A stretch of DNA of 64,000 nt from Symsagittifera roscoffensis. Its lineage: Eukaryota; Xenacoelomorpha; Acoela; Convolutidae. The stretch spans positions 5,444,193 to 5,508,192 of the forward strand of contig NC_087062.1 of assembly GCF_963678635.1 (NCBI RefSeq), written 5' to 3'. Position 1 is the first letter of the stretch. Every line of letters starts with the position of its first letter. The translations under genes and the position numbers were made by a program. Positions 31,306 through 43,690 of this stretch are shown here, in pieces. The notes beneath the pieces were generated by a model, which was given only the letters and a program-made list of their open reading frames with translations, ran no database searches and was not told the origin of the DNA.

Positions 31306-32955
31306 ATCACCTGTTCGTTGGTACTTATTGTTGAGTTGTCGTGGACAGTTTTGAGTCCTGTAGAGGAGTATAACTGTGTTAGTTCGCGAAGAGCGTGTTC
31401 TTTCAGGTAAAATGGTAAAAGATTTTTTCTGTGATGAACTATTTCCGTTTCACTTGAATCAGTAAGTTTACCTGTTGCATCAGTAGGTGTGTCACTGATT
31501 GGAAATGGTCCTTTTCTGATCGTGGATTGGTTGTCTTTCGTACATAAGTTCCATTTTTTAGGTTTGTAGCTGGTGTGAATCGTGAATTTATTTGGGATTG
31601 AACATTCTGTCTTTCTATTAATTTTTTTGGTTATTTTTTGATAAATTTCATTGTTTTTTTTTTCTGTTTAAAACTCATTTGGTGTGTGTGCCGGAAGCTA
31701 ATTTTAAGTTTTGTGGGTGATGAAAATGATCTTCATTGTGTGTGTGTAATGATAGATTATGACAAAATTATTATTTTGAAGTTTGGCAATAACCTTGTGT
31801 GTTTTTTGAAGAATTTGCTGTGAACATTTTGGTTTACGAGGTTTTTGAATGATAATCTTTTCATAAAGTGATTGTCCCATGGTTGTCGTTATCTAGGAAT
31901 TTTAAGCTAAGAGGAAAAAATTTAGATCTGTTGACCATTCAGTGTCTTTTTTTATCATTTTCATTTATGATACATCTGAGGTATCCTGTAGTGTTACCGA
32001 TAAGGGCACTGAACTCATAATTAATGAAATCATCACATTATGTCATCTTTACAAAATTAGACACAAACCAAGAACGTCTCGACTAGACAATTAGTCCATG
32101 GGGCATGAGACGTTTCTGGTTTGTGTCTAATTTTGAATAGATGGCATAATGTGATGATTTCATTATTTATGAGTTCAGTGTCATTATCGGTGACAAGGAT
32201 CTCTGGTAATTTAAATTTTGCTATCAAGTGTTCGTAGGGTGTTGTATATGCATAATAGGCATTAAAATGAGTTACTGGGTTGAGTGCTACATAGTGTCTA
32301 AATGCATCAATTATACCATTATTTTTGACTTTCCTTCTGAAGAGGGTGATATTGGTCCTTTCGTATCAAATGAAGTTCTGTGGTTGAAATATAAACGTTG
32401 TCCTTCAAAATCTTGTTATTTTTTGCTATTTGTTTCTGATGTGGGTATGGTGTATTTAACTGGCATTTTATGCAATCGTTGCATAATACTTTGATTCAAA
32501 TCGGTGCATTTGGAAAGTGAAAAACTTGAATAAAGTTTGAGTATGTTTTTTCTGATATTGCATTTTGCTGATACTGGTCTTTTTCTGTTTAAGGAAGGTG
32601 AAATGTGAAATGCTAGGATTATCATACTTAGCGGTAGAAGGGTACTTTTAATTCATGTGTTTGATTTTCTAAAACATTTGTGTTCTCGTTAATAGATGTA
32701 ATAGTAAACTTTCTGAAGTATTTAAGAAGTGTTTTGTTTCCTTGAATTGTGATATCTGCTTTTTTTTGGTTTTGTTTTATGATTGTGCCAAGATTTAAGC
32801 TGAATGTTCTAATGACTGGGTCAAGGCTTTGGTATATTTAAAGTAGTTCAAGTGTAAAATTTTCTGTGGCTGGTAGAAAAATACTTTCAACTTCTATTTT
32901 TGAAAGAGATTTAATTACTAGAGGGTCATGAAGGTTAAAAACTTGATTTATTGGT
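31306..32955 (-). pseudogene. pol: Pol remnant, unit U4 (integrase half only)
   Basis: Only the part after RNase H is present: HHCC region, SFDTKGPISPSSE with the first catalytic Asp (near 32350), part of the second, and the C terminus. An inverted duplication (31997-32191) interrupts the core after the second Asp. Upstream it ends at the telomere-like tract. Stops and shifts throughout. Confidence 0.8.
31997..32191. repeat. Foldback inverted duplication inside integrase, U4
   Basis: Arms 31997-32080 and 32107-32191 are near-perfect reverse complements around a 26-nt centre containing GACTAGACAATTAGTC. That centre is natural pol sequence, seen uninverted in U1 near 49237, and is itself a small palindrome. 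U2 has the same foldback at 38890-39083. Confidence 0.8.
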
Positions 32956-32956
32956 T

Positions 32957-33016
32957 TTAGGGTTAGGGTTAGGGTTAGGGTTAGGGTTAGGGTTAGGGTT
33001 AGGGTTAGGGTTAGGG
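32957..33016 (+). repeat. Interstitial telomere-like tract (TTAGGG)10
   Basis: Ten exact, uninterrupted TTAGGG units. They lie exactly between pol sequence (left) and leader sequence (right) of unit U4, so they mark a repaired break. No other such tract is in the window. Confidence 0.95.
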
Positions 33017-33159
33017 TATTTAATCTTAGCTAGGGTTTGTGATTTTGTGATTAAGGGTTGCAAAATAGTAAACCAATCCACAAGGTTCAGGTACAATTAG
33101 AACACAAGTAGATTGCTACGACTATTTTATGAATTACTAATTTGTTACCTTCTATTAAA
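33017..33159 (-). repeat. U4 leader fragment and U3/U4 junction
   Basis: It holds 'acctgaaccttgtgg' and 'caacccttaatcac' as in the other leaders. The 13-nt filler at 33147-33159 then joins it to the cut env of U3. Confidence 0.7.
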
Positions 33160-34985
33160 GTGGTTGATAGTCTTTTGTCCTTTTCACTTATTTGAGCGTC
33201 TAGAAAAATTTTGTTAATTGAGGTCGAAAATGTTCCAGAACATCCTGCGAAAAATATGCGTGCTACACCTGCTTGTTTGTTTACTTGCCTGTGTATTGCG
33301 CATATGTTATAGATTCCGCATGTGTCAATAATGAGACAAAAAATCAAAAAAGTTAAACATTGCATATAAATTAGTCAATCGTTCTAAGATGTAGTAGGGC
33401 CATCCTAGTAGGGCGAGAAGTTCGTTCTTTAAAATTAGAAAACTGGAAAAATTATTAGGTGAAATATCTTGTGGACAGTTTTTTTCACCGTTTAGTAGAT
33501 GTAATCTTTTGTATTTTTAAAATATCCACTGTAGTCTTGTGCATAGATGTCTGAAATATTTGCGGTTTCTGGAAGTTTTCTTGAAAATTGTTCAATGGTT
33601 TATTTTTGAATTGTATCCCTTTTGGTAGGGAGTTGTTGAAATTGTTGTGTGCGAATACGATATTGTATATCGAGTCTAGTGTATATACCTTTTGATCATA
33701 AATCTATTTTTGGGTTTCTAGCAATAGCTGTGATACTTTCTGGAGAAAATTTCTTTAATGATGGCATTTGTGTAGGATATGGTGTGAGAAGTTAATATTT
33801 ATCTTCATCGGGATTTAACTGTACAACAAGGTGGATATTTTCAGATCCACATGGGACAGCTGTATCCCAAAAATATGTTCGTCCAGAAAGTGTGTCATTA
33901 AAGTGTACTTTTTTTTGTAGAATATAGGGATTCTTAAAACATCTGTTATCTTTAGAAAAACATGATGGTGATACTTTTTTCGTATTTGTGTAATACCATA
34001 ATATATTTCATTCGTAATATTTATGATTTGATCTGTTGCCTGATAGTAAAAATCCTGCATAAGGTATTTTTAATACTGCAAGTGCAAGTGATTGTAAAAT
34101 TTGTGTTCGTTCAATTTCACGTTATTGATGAAGCCTTTCTAGTTCTGATAGCGACATTTCTTCAACATTTCTGCTTGTTATAAAGTCCAATTTCATGTGT
34201 TAGTGAATGCCAAATTGAATTGCACCAAAATAGGTAATGTTCATGAGTGATAGTTCTTGTACTGCTTTTGTCTTGTGGGAATGTTACTGGGATATATTTC
34301 CTTCTTCGTTTTTATTGTGATTCGTTGGATATGGATTACTTAGTAATTTCCTGTTTTTATCTGGAAACTTTTTTCGTATTGTACAAAATTTTCTGAAGAT
34401 TGTATTTTATAAAGTGGAGCTTTATATTTGCAAGCGAGTTCTGTTTCGGGGTAGATTTGAAAACAAGTCAGTTTATTTTTTATTGTTATAACGACTTCTG
34501 TTTTTTTTTAATTTTATCAGGGTTTACTTTGTCATAAGGGATTGATTCAATCAAGTATTTTTGATGAATTTTTATCAGTCCTGCGTGTATTCTTGCAACT
34601 TGAAATGTGATACATGTGTCTTGGGGAAACTAAACAATAGTTGCTTGGGTTCTTGTTGATGGATCGCAATTACCTTGGTCTTTTTGCAAGAAAATTGTAT
34701 TCCGTAATAAATTATGGTGTCGTCTTTTAAATCTGGTGTTAATTGTATTTTTTCTAATTTAATTTTCCGATCAAAAAAATTATTTCTTGATATCCTTTGT
34801 TTTTTGTGTCAGGTTTGCAATTAGAAGATGTGTTTATTCCTACGTGTGATATCTAATTTTTAACATGGAGGTCAATAATTAATCTTCCATGTTCGGCGTG
34901 GAACGGATGTTTTTCGTCTAATTCTACATGACCTTAGTATCTTTCAAGTTCTGCTTGGTGTGCAGAGTCTGGAAAAAATTAAAAC
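33160..34985 (-). pseudogene. env: Env remnant, unit U3
   Basis: It runs from mid-ectodomain through the membrane anchor (LTFLIFCLIIDTCGIY) to the tail, where it stops at the common junction after KRLSTT. About 33960-34980 is almost identical to 46175-47190 of U1, including an insert absent from U4. Its 5' side is fused to gag sequence at about 34985-35040, deleting most of gag and all of pol. Confidence 0.75.
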
Positions 34986-35009
34986 TTTAACAATTTTTGG
35001 TTTGTGCTT

Positions 35010-35540
35010 TTATTTGTAGTTAATTTTGATCTCACTTTGTGGTGACTCCCTTTGTGTTTTTTTCAATTCTAGTATGATAGATCGCTACAGATGATTGAAA
35101 AAACATCATATGTGAAAATTGAAATTGCCCTTTAAGAAGTTAGGTGTTGTATGTTTTTACTTTGTGTTTGTTTCAATACCAGTATGGATAGATATCTACA
35201 GATGATTGAAAAAACATCATTTGTGAAAATTGAAAATTTGCAAATTTGATGTTGTATATAATTAATGAAGTCTGTAAAAACGTTCGAGAACTATATATCA
35301 ATTTTGTCTGTTTGTATTTAATGTGTAATACGATTTGGTTTTGGTGATGCAATTGCAATTGTAAATATACCGTAGTGTGCTGTGATATTAGCTATATCTT
35401 TGAGATAGTGGTCAAGATTTGTCATTTTATTCTTACTTCAGAAGTTTACATGGGCTATTTCCTTTTTCAAATAAATTTACAATTAAGTTGTAACACAATT
35501 GTACTTGTCCTCGGGCGGGATCATGTTGTGGTTTTTTGAA
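35010..35540 (-). pseudogene. gag: Gag N-terminal fragment, unit U3
   Basis: It matches the gag region around SIFTNEVFAIIYSYISILE of the plus-strand copy. It carries the same roughly 115-bp tandem duplication seen in U1. The rest of gag is lost in the gag-env deletion. Confidence 0.65.
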
Positions 35541-35569
35541 AAAAAAAGAGTATCGATTTATCATCGAAA

Positions 35570-36036
35570 TTTTTGTTGTATTCGATCATGTTTTAAATTG
35601 TAGATTTGTTAGAGTGTACTATTCAATATTTCTTATTGGTTGATTCCGATCATATAGACGTATTGGTTTGTTGATATATGACTTTTTTATTTTGCGTTTT
35701 CTTTTGATTGATAATAGTTTATTTTTTGCAGCTTCTGAGTCAGAAAAAATATTTTGTCGTCTATCGAGCTATTCTTTTTATTGAATATTTTAATTCTTGA
35801 AGTTCCTGTATTGTGTTTGTTTCTGATTCTGAGACTGCGTTTCTTCGTTTTGAAAATCGTCTTTTGATAATTTGCTTTTGTTTTGTTAGAAGTGTAATTT
35901 TTCGTGTTTGTCTTTTTGACCAAATATAACCTATTGTTTCTCTGTGTGGTGTAACTAAAACGTCGTATCTTTTGATTTTAATTTAACAATTAAGTAGTAC
36001 GATTGTTTGTTTACTGCCTAGATTATCTCTTGACAT
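35570..36036 (-). pseudogene. ORF1 remnant, unit U3
   Basis: It starts at ATG 36036-36034 (MSRDNLGSKQTIV) and, after frame breaks, reaches an FSDSEAA patch, a Lys/Arg run and a YDRNQPIRN motif. It matches the plus-strand ORF1 at 10550-11017. Confidence 0.65.
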
Positions 36037-36373
36037 AAAGTTTAGGATGATCGATGCAAAATTCGGGGGTTAGAGTTTTAATGTTCCTAAACTATAAATT
36101 CTTACGCTTTTTTGTGGTTATCTTATCTTGGGGCATAGATTAACCTGGTTGACGGGTTGGAGAGAGAGTATATCAACACCTGAGATGATATTTTAATTTC
36201 TCGTGAATAAGTTTTATTCTACGAGTTACCTACTTAATCTTAGCTACGGTTTGTGAATTTGTGATTAAGGGTTGCAGAATAGTAAATCAATCCACAAGGT
36301 TCAGATACAATTAGAACACAAGTAGATTGTTACGACTATTTTATGACTTACTAATTTGTTACTTACTATTAAA
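36037..36373 (-). repeat. U3 leader and U2/U3 junction
   Basis: Leader sequence with 'ctctctccaacccgtc', 'accaggttaat' and 'acctgaaccttgtgg', ending in the 13-nt junction filler 36361-36373. It contains no hairpin pair or primer binding site, since these lie 5' of the junction point. Confidence 0.7.
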
Positions 36374-37377
36374 GTGGTTGATAGTCTTTTGTCCTTTTCA
36401 CTTATTTGAGCGTCTAGAAAAAATTTGTTAATTGAGGTCGAAAATATTCCAGAACATCCTGCGAAAAATATGCGTGCTACACCTGCTTGTTTGTTTACTT
36501 GCGTGTGTATTGCGCATATGTTATAGATTCCGCATGTGTCAATAATGAGACAAAAAATCAAAAAAATTAAACATTGCATATAAATTAGTCAATCGTTATA
36601 AGATGTAGTAGGGCCATCCTAGTAGGGCGAGAAGTTCGTTCTTTAAAATTAGAAAAATGGAAATATTATTAAGTGAAATATCTTGTGGACAGTTATTTTT
36701 ACAGTTTAGTAGATGTAATCTTTTGTATCTTTAAAATATCCACTGTAGTCTTGTGCATAGATGTCTGAATATTTGCGGTTTCTGGAAGTTTTCTTGAAAA
36801 TTGATCAATGGATTATTTTTGAATTGTATCCCTTTTGGTAGGGAGTTGTTGAAATTGTTGTGTGCGAATACGATATTGTATATCGAGTCTAGTGCATATA
36901 ACTTTTGATCATAAATCTAAATTTGGGTTTCTAGCAATAGCTGTGATACTTTCTGGTGAAAATTTCTTTTATGATGGCATATGTGTAGGATATGGTGTGA
37001 GAAGTTAATATTTATCTTCATCGGGATTTAACTGTACAACAAGGTGGATATTTTCAGATCCACATGGGACAGCTGTATCCCAAAAACATGTTCGTCCAGA
37101 AAGTGTGTCATTAAAGTGTACTTTACTTTTGTAGAATTTAGGGATTCTTGAAACATCTGTTATCTTTAGAAAAACATGATGGTGATACTTTTTTCGTATT
37201 GAGTTACTTGGTATATGGCGTATATATGTAGTCTTTTTTGTTCATTTTCTTCACAGTCATAGTGTGTGACTAATGAATGTTGAGGTCCTGTTCGACGAAC
37301 GGTTTGTTATGGGGTGTTGGTTCTGAAAAAGTAAAAGGAGTGAGGGTTTGGAGGAAAAAGAGTACTAAAAGATACAT
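36374..37377 (-). pseudogene. env: Env remnant, unit U2 (internally deleted)
   Basis: It begins at ATG 37377-37375. At about 37195 it jumps from the early ectodomain to the CYLRIP-like region, a loss of about 1.3 kb relative to U1, across a shared 'cgtatt/cattgag' microhomology. It then runs through the anchor (LIFLIFCLIIDTCGIY) to the common cut at KRLSTT. Confidence 0.7.
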
Positions 37378-38250
37378 CTGTAGGATAGTCCCGAATATGG
37401 TTTATAGAATGTGATGTGTCCAAGTGTCTTGTTTTTATATCTACGTGTTTATAGACAATTTCTGTTGTGATAAATGGGGGAGGTAATGATTGAGCTGTTA
37501 TATTTGGTGGAGCTAGGGGGAGAGGGTGATGTACTTCGTTTTTCAATTTTAGTGTTGTTTCAAATTTAACTGTTAAATTATCTTGTGTAAGGATTTGTAT
37601 GCTGAGTTCCTTTGAGTCTTTTTGAATATCGTGTTCGTTTTGTAATTTGTTGAGTGCTCAATTTTGTAGTCTGTTGCTATCAAATTGTTGACCAAATACG
37701 AAAAAATTCCAGTCTAATCGTAGGGGTATATTACTGGATAAATGATCTTTTTATCTATCGTCTAAGTTTGTAGGGAAATTTAGAGGAAATGTTGTTGTTG
37801 GGGTTGAAGATAGTAATGAGGTTTCTGGTAATGACAATGATGTAACCGATGAGATATCTATAGGGTCTTTTATCAAGTTTGGCTCACCCTGAGTGAACCC
37901 TACGGTTATCCAATGTAGGAGACGTTGTGTTGAAGATGCGGGGTTAAAGGGATTTTCACGAATTTGTTCGGATGTGGGGGTTGATCCTAAGTAATCCGAT
38001 GGTATGTTCGGAGTGTTTTGTTGTCAGGTAGATTGCAATGGTGGAGGGGTACTTTGAATTGTATTACTGGAAAGATCTACAGGGATTGAGGTTGGTGATG
38101 AGGGTATTTTAAAATAAACTCTGGGAGTTGTAAGATTTCTATTACGTCTTGGATATTTGATTTTTTTTTATCTATTGTAGCTATTGTAGATGGTTGGTTT
38201 TGGTTTTGACTAGGTATTTGATAATTGCTTATTTCTTGAGGTATTTTGAT
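37365..38250 (-). pseudogene. Accessory ORF remnant, unit U2
   Basis: It has NITAQSLPPPFITTEIVYKH at the 3' side and a DYLGSTPTSEQ-type segment upstream. Fused to the pol end at the same place as in U1 and U4. Confidence 0.65.
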
Positions 38251-41200
38251 TGCATCATTTGTTCGTTGGTAATTATTGTTGGGTTGTAGTGGACAATTTT
38301 GAGTCTTGTAAAGGAGTATAACTGTGTTAGTTCGCGAAGAGCGTGTTCTTTCAGGTAAAATGGTAAAAGATTGTTTCTGTGATGAACTATTTCCGTTTCA
38401 CTTGAATCAGTAAGTTTACCTGTTGCATCAGTAGGTGTGTCATGTGTCACTGATTTGAAATGGTCCTTTTCTGATCGTGGATTGGTTGTCTTTCGTACAT
38501 AAGTTCCATTTTTTAGGTTTGTAGCTGGTGTGAATCGTGAATTTATTTAGGATTGAACATTCTGTCTTTCTATTAATTTTTTTGGTTATTTTTGATAAAT
38601 TTCATTGTTTTTTTTTCTGTTTAAAACCCATTTGGCGTGTGTGCCGGAAGCTAGTTTTAAGTTTTGTGGGTGATGAAAATGATCTTCATTGTGTGTGTGT
38701 AATGATAGATTATGACAAAATTATTATTTTGAAGGTTGGCAATAACCTTGTGTGTTTTTTGAAGAATTTGCTGTGAACATTTTGGTTTACGAGGTTTTTG
38801 AATGAAAACCATTTCATAAAGTGATTGTCCCATGGTTGTACTAAAAGATTCAGGTACAATTATGGTCTTTTTGGTATCTTGTAGTGTTACCGATAAGGGC
38901 ACTGAACTCATAATTAATGAAATCATCACATTATGTCATCTATACAAAATTAGACACAAACCACGAACATCTCGACTAGACAATTAGTCCATGGGGCATG
39001 AGACATTCGTAGTTTGTGTCTAATTTTGTATAGATGGCATAATGTGATGATTTCATTTTTTATGAGTTCAATGCCATTATCGGTGACAAGGATTTCTGGT
39101 AATTTAGATTTTGCTATCAAGTGTTCGTAGGGTGTTGTATATGCATAAAAGGCATTAAAATGAGTTACCGGGTTGAGTGCTACATAGTGTGTAAATGCAT
39201 CAATTATACCATTATTTTTGACTTTCCTTCTGAAGAGGGTGATATTGGTCCTTTCGTATCAAATGAAGTTCTGTGGTTGAAATATAAACTTTGTCCTTTA
39301 AAATCTTGTTATTTCTTGCTATTTGTTTCTGATGTGGGTATGGTGTATTTAACTGGCATTTAATGCAATCGTTGCATAAAACTTTGCTTCAAATCGGTGC
39401 ATTTGGAAAGTAAAAAACTTGAATAAAATTGGGTATGTTTTTTCTGATACTGCATTTTGCTGATACTAGTCCTTTTGTGTTTAAGGAAGGTGAAATGTGA
39501 AATGCTAGGAATATCACATTTAGCGGTAAAAGGTTACTTTTAATTCATGTGTTTGATTTTCTAAAATATTTGTCTTCTCGTTAATAGATGTATCAGTAAA
39601 CTTTCTGAAGTATTTAAGAAGTGTTTTGTTTCCTTGAATTGTGATATCTGCTTTTTTTGGTTTTGTTTTATGATTGTGAGAAGATTTAAGCTGACTGTTC
39701 TAATGACTGGGTCAAGGTTTTGGGACATTTAAAGCAATTCAAGTGTAAAATTTTCTGTGGCTGGTAGAAAAATACTTTCAACTTCTATTTTTGAAAGAGG
39801 TGTAATTACTAGAGGGTCATGAAGGTTAAAAATTTGATTTATTGGGTTTTTTGAACCGATATCTGGAGGGCCTGATAAATTTATATTATCAGTTAAATTC
39901 TCTTTTTCTAATAAAGATAAAAGTTCTGTACTATACTTGTTTTGTCTAAGTGGTTTTTGTTGTGTATTGTTTTTGATCCATGATGAATATGGTATCGGTT
40001 TTAATGTAGAGTTTCCTAATAAGTCTACTTCTCAGTGATTATTTTGGCAATTTTGATATATTGAAAGTGTTGTAAAATATTTATTTGTAAATGGTCAACG
40101 TCAAACTTCACTGCATATATGCATTCTAATCAAGTTGATGTTTCGCCTTTTGCAAGAAAAAAATAAAATTTTGGGGTATTTCTACTGTTATTTTTCTTTT
40201 CAGTATTTCAAGTGGTGTGGTTGTGCTGAGTGTGTCTGACAATGCTAGATTTTTTTCTGCAGTCCAAATTATATGTAGGCTTGGGAGTTTCATTACAATT
40301 AAATGAAATCTATAAACTCTGTGGTTTGGATTTATTTTTTGTGTACAAAGAAAAATTATAGGCTTATGGTCTGTAAATAGAACTGTTGGATGTTTTGATC
40401 CAATTATTTAACACTCATATTCTCTGAGATTAGATTTTATAGCTGTGTATTTTCTCAGAATTGTAGAGAGTCTAAGTTCAGCTGTATAAACAGTCTTGAT
40501 ATTGCTGAAATAAGATTACTTTTGTTCGTTCCACTGTGTGATTGTAATAATGCTGCGCCGATGCCGAAATTTGAGGCGTCGCACACAGCATAAAACGGTT
40601 GGTCTAGGTCTGGAAGAGGATCTGATATTTTTTCAGTGAGAAGTGTTTTCATTTATTCAAATCGTTTCTGAAGTTTTGTTATCTATTCAAAATTTATTTG
40701 TTGTCTGAGAATGTTAAAAAATGGTCTTAAATATAATTGCAATTTATAGATGTGTTCACTTAAAAAATTTAGCATTCCGAGAAATTCTTGGATTTTATTT
40801 CTATTCGATGGAGCTTGAAGTTTTCTGATTGCGTCTATGACACATTTTGATGGAGTGATTGAATTTCCTTCAATAATATGTCCAATGAGTTTTACACGAG
40901 TGAGGAAAAAATGTGATTTGTCTGTGACTGCTTTCATGTTTTCTTTAAGTAGTACTTGGTGGTATTTATCCAATACTTCAAACAGTTCGTGTTTTGTTGT
41001 GATTGCATGAAAACATCGTCTAAATATGTTATGATAATTTTACTGAGAATGAGTGAACGGAAAATTTCACTCATAAATGATGAGAAGGCTGCTGGTCCTA
41101 AAGAAATTTCATAGAAAATTTTTTGAATTCGTATTGTTGATTTCCCATAACGAATTGTGTTAAGCGTCGTGATTGTTCATTTAGTTGCATTTGATTGTAT

Positions 41201-43690
41201 GCGCTGTTCATGTCAGCTATTGTGATTTATTTTCCGTTTATTTTAGGTAGAATTATTCGAATTGGTTCTATGGGCCAATTACAATTAGATTCAATAATGA
41301 GGCAGTTATCTTGCGTAAAAAACGACTTTTAATGATTCTCTTTTAGCTAGAATAATGACGGGGATCATGATTGCATTTTTGGTTGTTCTTATTTGTGTAC
41401 TGGGGAAATTATTTCGTAATGCTCTAAAATGTCTACTTATCTATTGACTTTATCTTGTGAGTGAATTGGAACTTTACTTGCTTGTTGTTTTTTGAGAATT
41501 GCGCCAGGTTTTAGAAGTAGTTGCAGCGGTGAAATTATTATTCAGTTTCGATGTAGCGTAAACCAATGGGTTTTTAAGTAGTAGTTCAGCTAGTTGTTCA
41601 AATTCTTTTTGCGTAATTTGAGAATGTTGAAAATTGAACATTGTCACGAATTTTTGTTTTTCAGTGGTATAATTCGATATTTGAATGGTTGGTTTAAAAA
41701 AAGGGTGTTTTTGTAAAACAGTCTATGTTTCGTTTTTATCACTTTTTTTATTACTAACTGATAGTTCTTCAATAGGAATTGTTGATTGGCGTATAACTAA
41801 TAATTTCAAGAGATTACTTATTCTATATGCTATTTCCAATGTGGGAGAAATTGTTGGTTTTGTTTCACAATAACCTAAAAACCATAGAATTAATGTTAAT
41901 ATATATGGATAATTATTAAATACTTGTAATGAAATTATAACTGATTTTGTATTTTTTGTGAATTTAGTTGATGAGATTGTTTCTCGGAAGAATTTAAGAA
42001 TTGGCTTTATTTCAAGGTCTGACATGTATAGTCATTGTTTGTTTTGTTTCATGTTGTATTGGTGGACATGACTTATTGAGACGTTATATACATATTCTGC
42101 TAGTGGTTTGAGTTGTTTTCGTTCTTGGTTATATCTAGGATAAAATTTGGAGAGAAATGGATGTTGTTTATTTTTTCTTTGAAAGAATATAGGTGATGTG
42201 TTTTTCATTCTTGTATATTTATCCTTTAAATGTATTTTGCTGTTTAGGATAAAAGTAGTGGGATTATACTTACTAATAAATGGTATTTCAACGATTTTGT
42301 GTTTTATATCTGTGATATAGAATGTCTGTTCAAGGGGTTTGGTTAAAAGTTTATTTTGTTCTTTTGTTCGGGTGGGAACAAGGGATAATTGATTTTTTTT
42401 TCCAAAATTTGTTAAACTTGATCCCTGTGCTGTAGCTAAATTGCATGAGGTCTGTAAAGGTAAAATTTTTGGATGCAAAATGTTTGTATTTCATTACATG
42501 TGGGAACTCTTATAACATTTGATTGCGCTCATGAGTCTATTAAAAAATCAATTTCGAGGTCTGGTGATTGAAAATTTTTGTTTTTGGAATTTCTAAGAGA
42601 CTTTCTCATTTGTTTTTGTCCAGATTTTTCTTTTGGTAATTGTACATTATTTGTTGTGTTCTGATATATATTGATTGTATTTCAACTTCCTTTAAGTGCT
42701 TGTTCGGTATAGTTTATTATGTTTTGAGTATTATCGGAGTTTTGAAACTGATAATTGTTGTTTTGAAAATAATTCGATTCGAATGGTGTTTCGTATTCAT
42801 TTTCAATATGAAGCATGTTTCTTAAAGGCGTTTTTTCTGTGTCGCTCTCATCAACTGTGGATTTACAATTCATGTGATTTAGTCTGAAATTTCTGTGTTG
42901 TCGTGATTGATTTGTCTTTGATAATTAGGTGTAAAACTTCTATAGCTTTGTTGTGAGTTTCGATATGTTGTAATACTCCTGAATGGTGACTGAGAATAAT
43001 TTCCCTGTCGATTTTAATAATTAGAATTTGGGTTCCTGGAATTGTCATGTGATCTATTGCGATGATTATTATAGATTGATATGTTGTTTGTATAGTTTCG
43101 TGATCTATTATCTGAGTTTTGTTTATTTCTATTGTTTGAGTAATGGCTCTTTCGTTTATATGAGAAATTCTGGAACGGTCGTTTGAATAATATCTATTTC
43201 GAGAGTTTGAATGAGAACAATTTTTTTTATAATTTGAGTGTTTACTTCTCTTTAAGTTTGATTATCTTAATAATTGTTTCGATGTTGATTGTTTTAACTG
43301 TTTGATCGACTATATCTATTTTGTGCGAGTTTTCGTGAATTTTTTGATCTGGAGATCTTCCGTGGAAGTTATTTCTGTAAGGCGATTGTTGGCTAGAAGT
43401 AATATAGATAGGTGGAAGTGGTTTTCCTGAAATATTTTTACTGTGAATGTTTTTGTTGTGTAAATTTTGGCCTTTTTTCATGTATTGAAGAAATGATTTT
43501 TTTGGTTCTTTATATTTCTGTGGTTAGTTCAGATTATCTTGTTGTTTTTGTCTGCATTCAGCAATGCTATGTCAATATCTACGGTAATAGTTACACCAAT
43601 TTTTGAGTTATGGTTTGCCTTTAAAGTTTGAATTTTTCTCATAGATGTTCAATTTTTGAGTGATTTTTTCGGCTAGTTCAGTGACATGGT
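38251..43690 (-). pseudogene. pol: Pol remnant, unit U2
   Basis: Near full length. The zinc knuckle at 43590-43540 is broken: the second Cys reads Tyr and there is a stop between it and the His. RT keeps an aligned YLDD near 41015-41030, followed by a frameshift. RNase H keeps CDASNFGIGAALLQ (about 40580-40545). The integrase core is interrupted by the foldback at 38890-39083. Many stops and frameshifts. Confidence 0.85.
38890..39083. repeat. Foldback inverted duplication inside integrase, U2
   Basis: Same arms and centre as the U4 foldback at 31997-32191, so it predates the split of U2 and U4. The outer join differs: here it leads into 'cactacaagataccaaaaag'. Confidence 0.8.

Noticed and set aside
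32228-32494. Plus-strand 88-codon frame, repeated near 39121 and 49385
   Set aside because: It is antisense to the integrase core of U4, U2 and U1, a shadow of pol.
32957-33016. A real chromosome end
   Set aside because: Unique element sequence continues on both sides and only ten repeats are present, so it is interstitial.
33962-34183. A 73-codon plus-strand frame repeated identically at 46176-46394
   Set aside because: It is antisense to the env remnants of U3 and U1. Identity reflects duplicated DNA, not a conserved protein.
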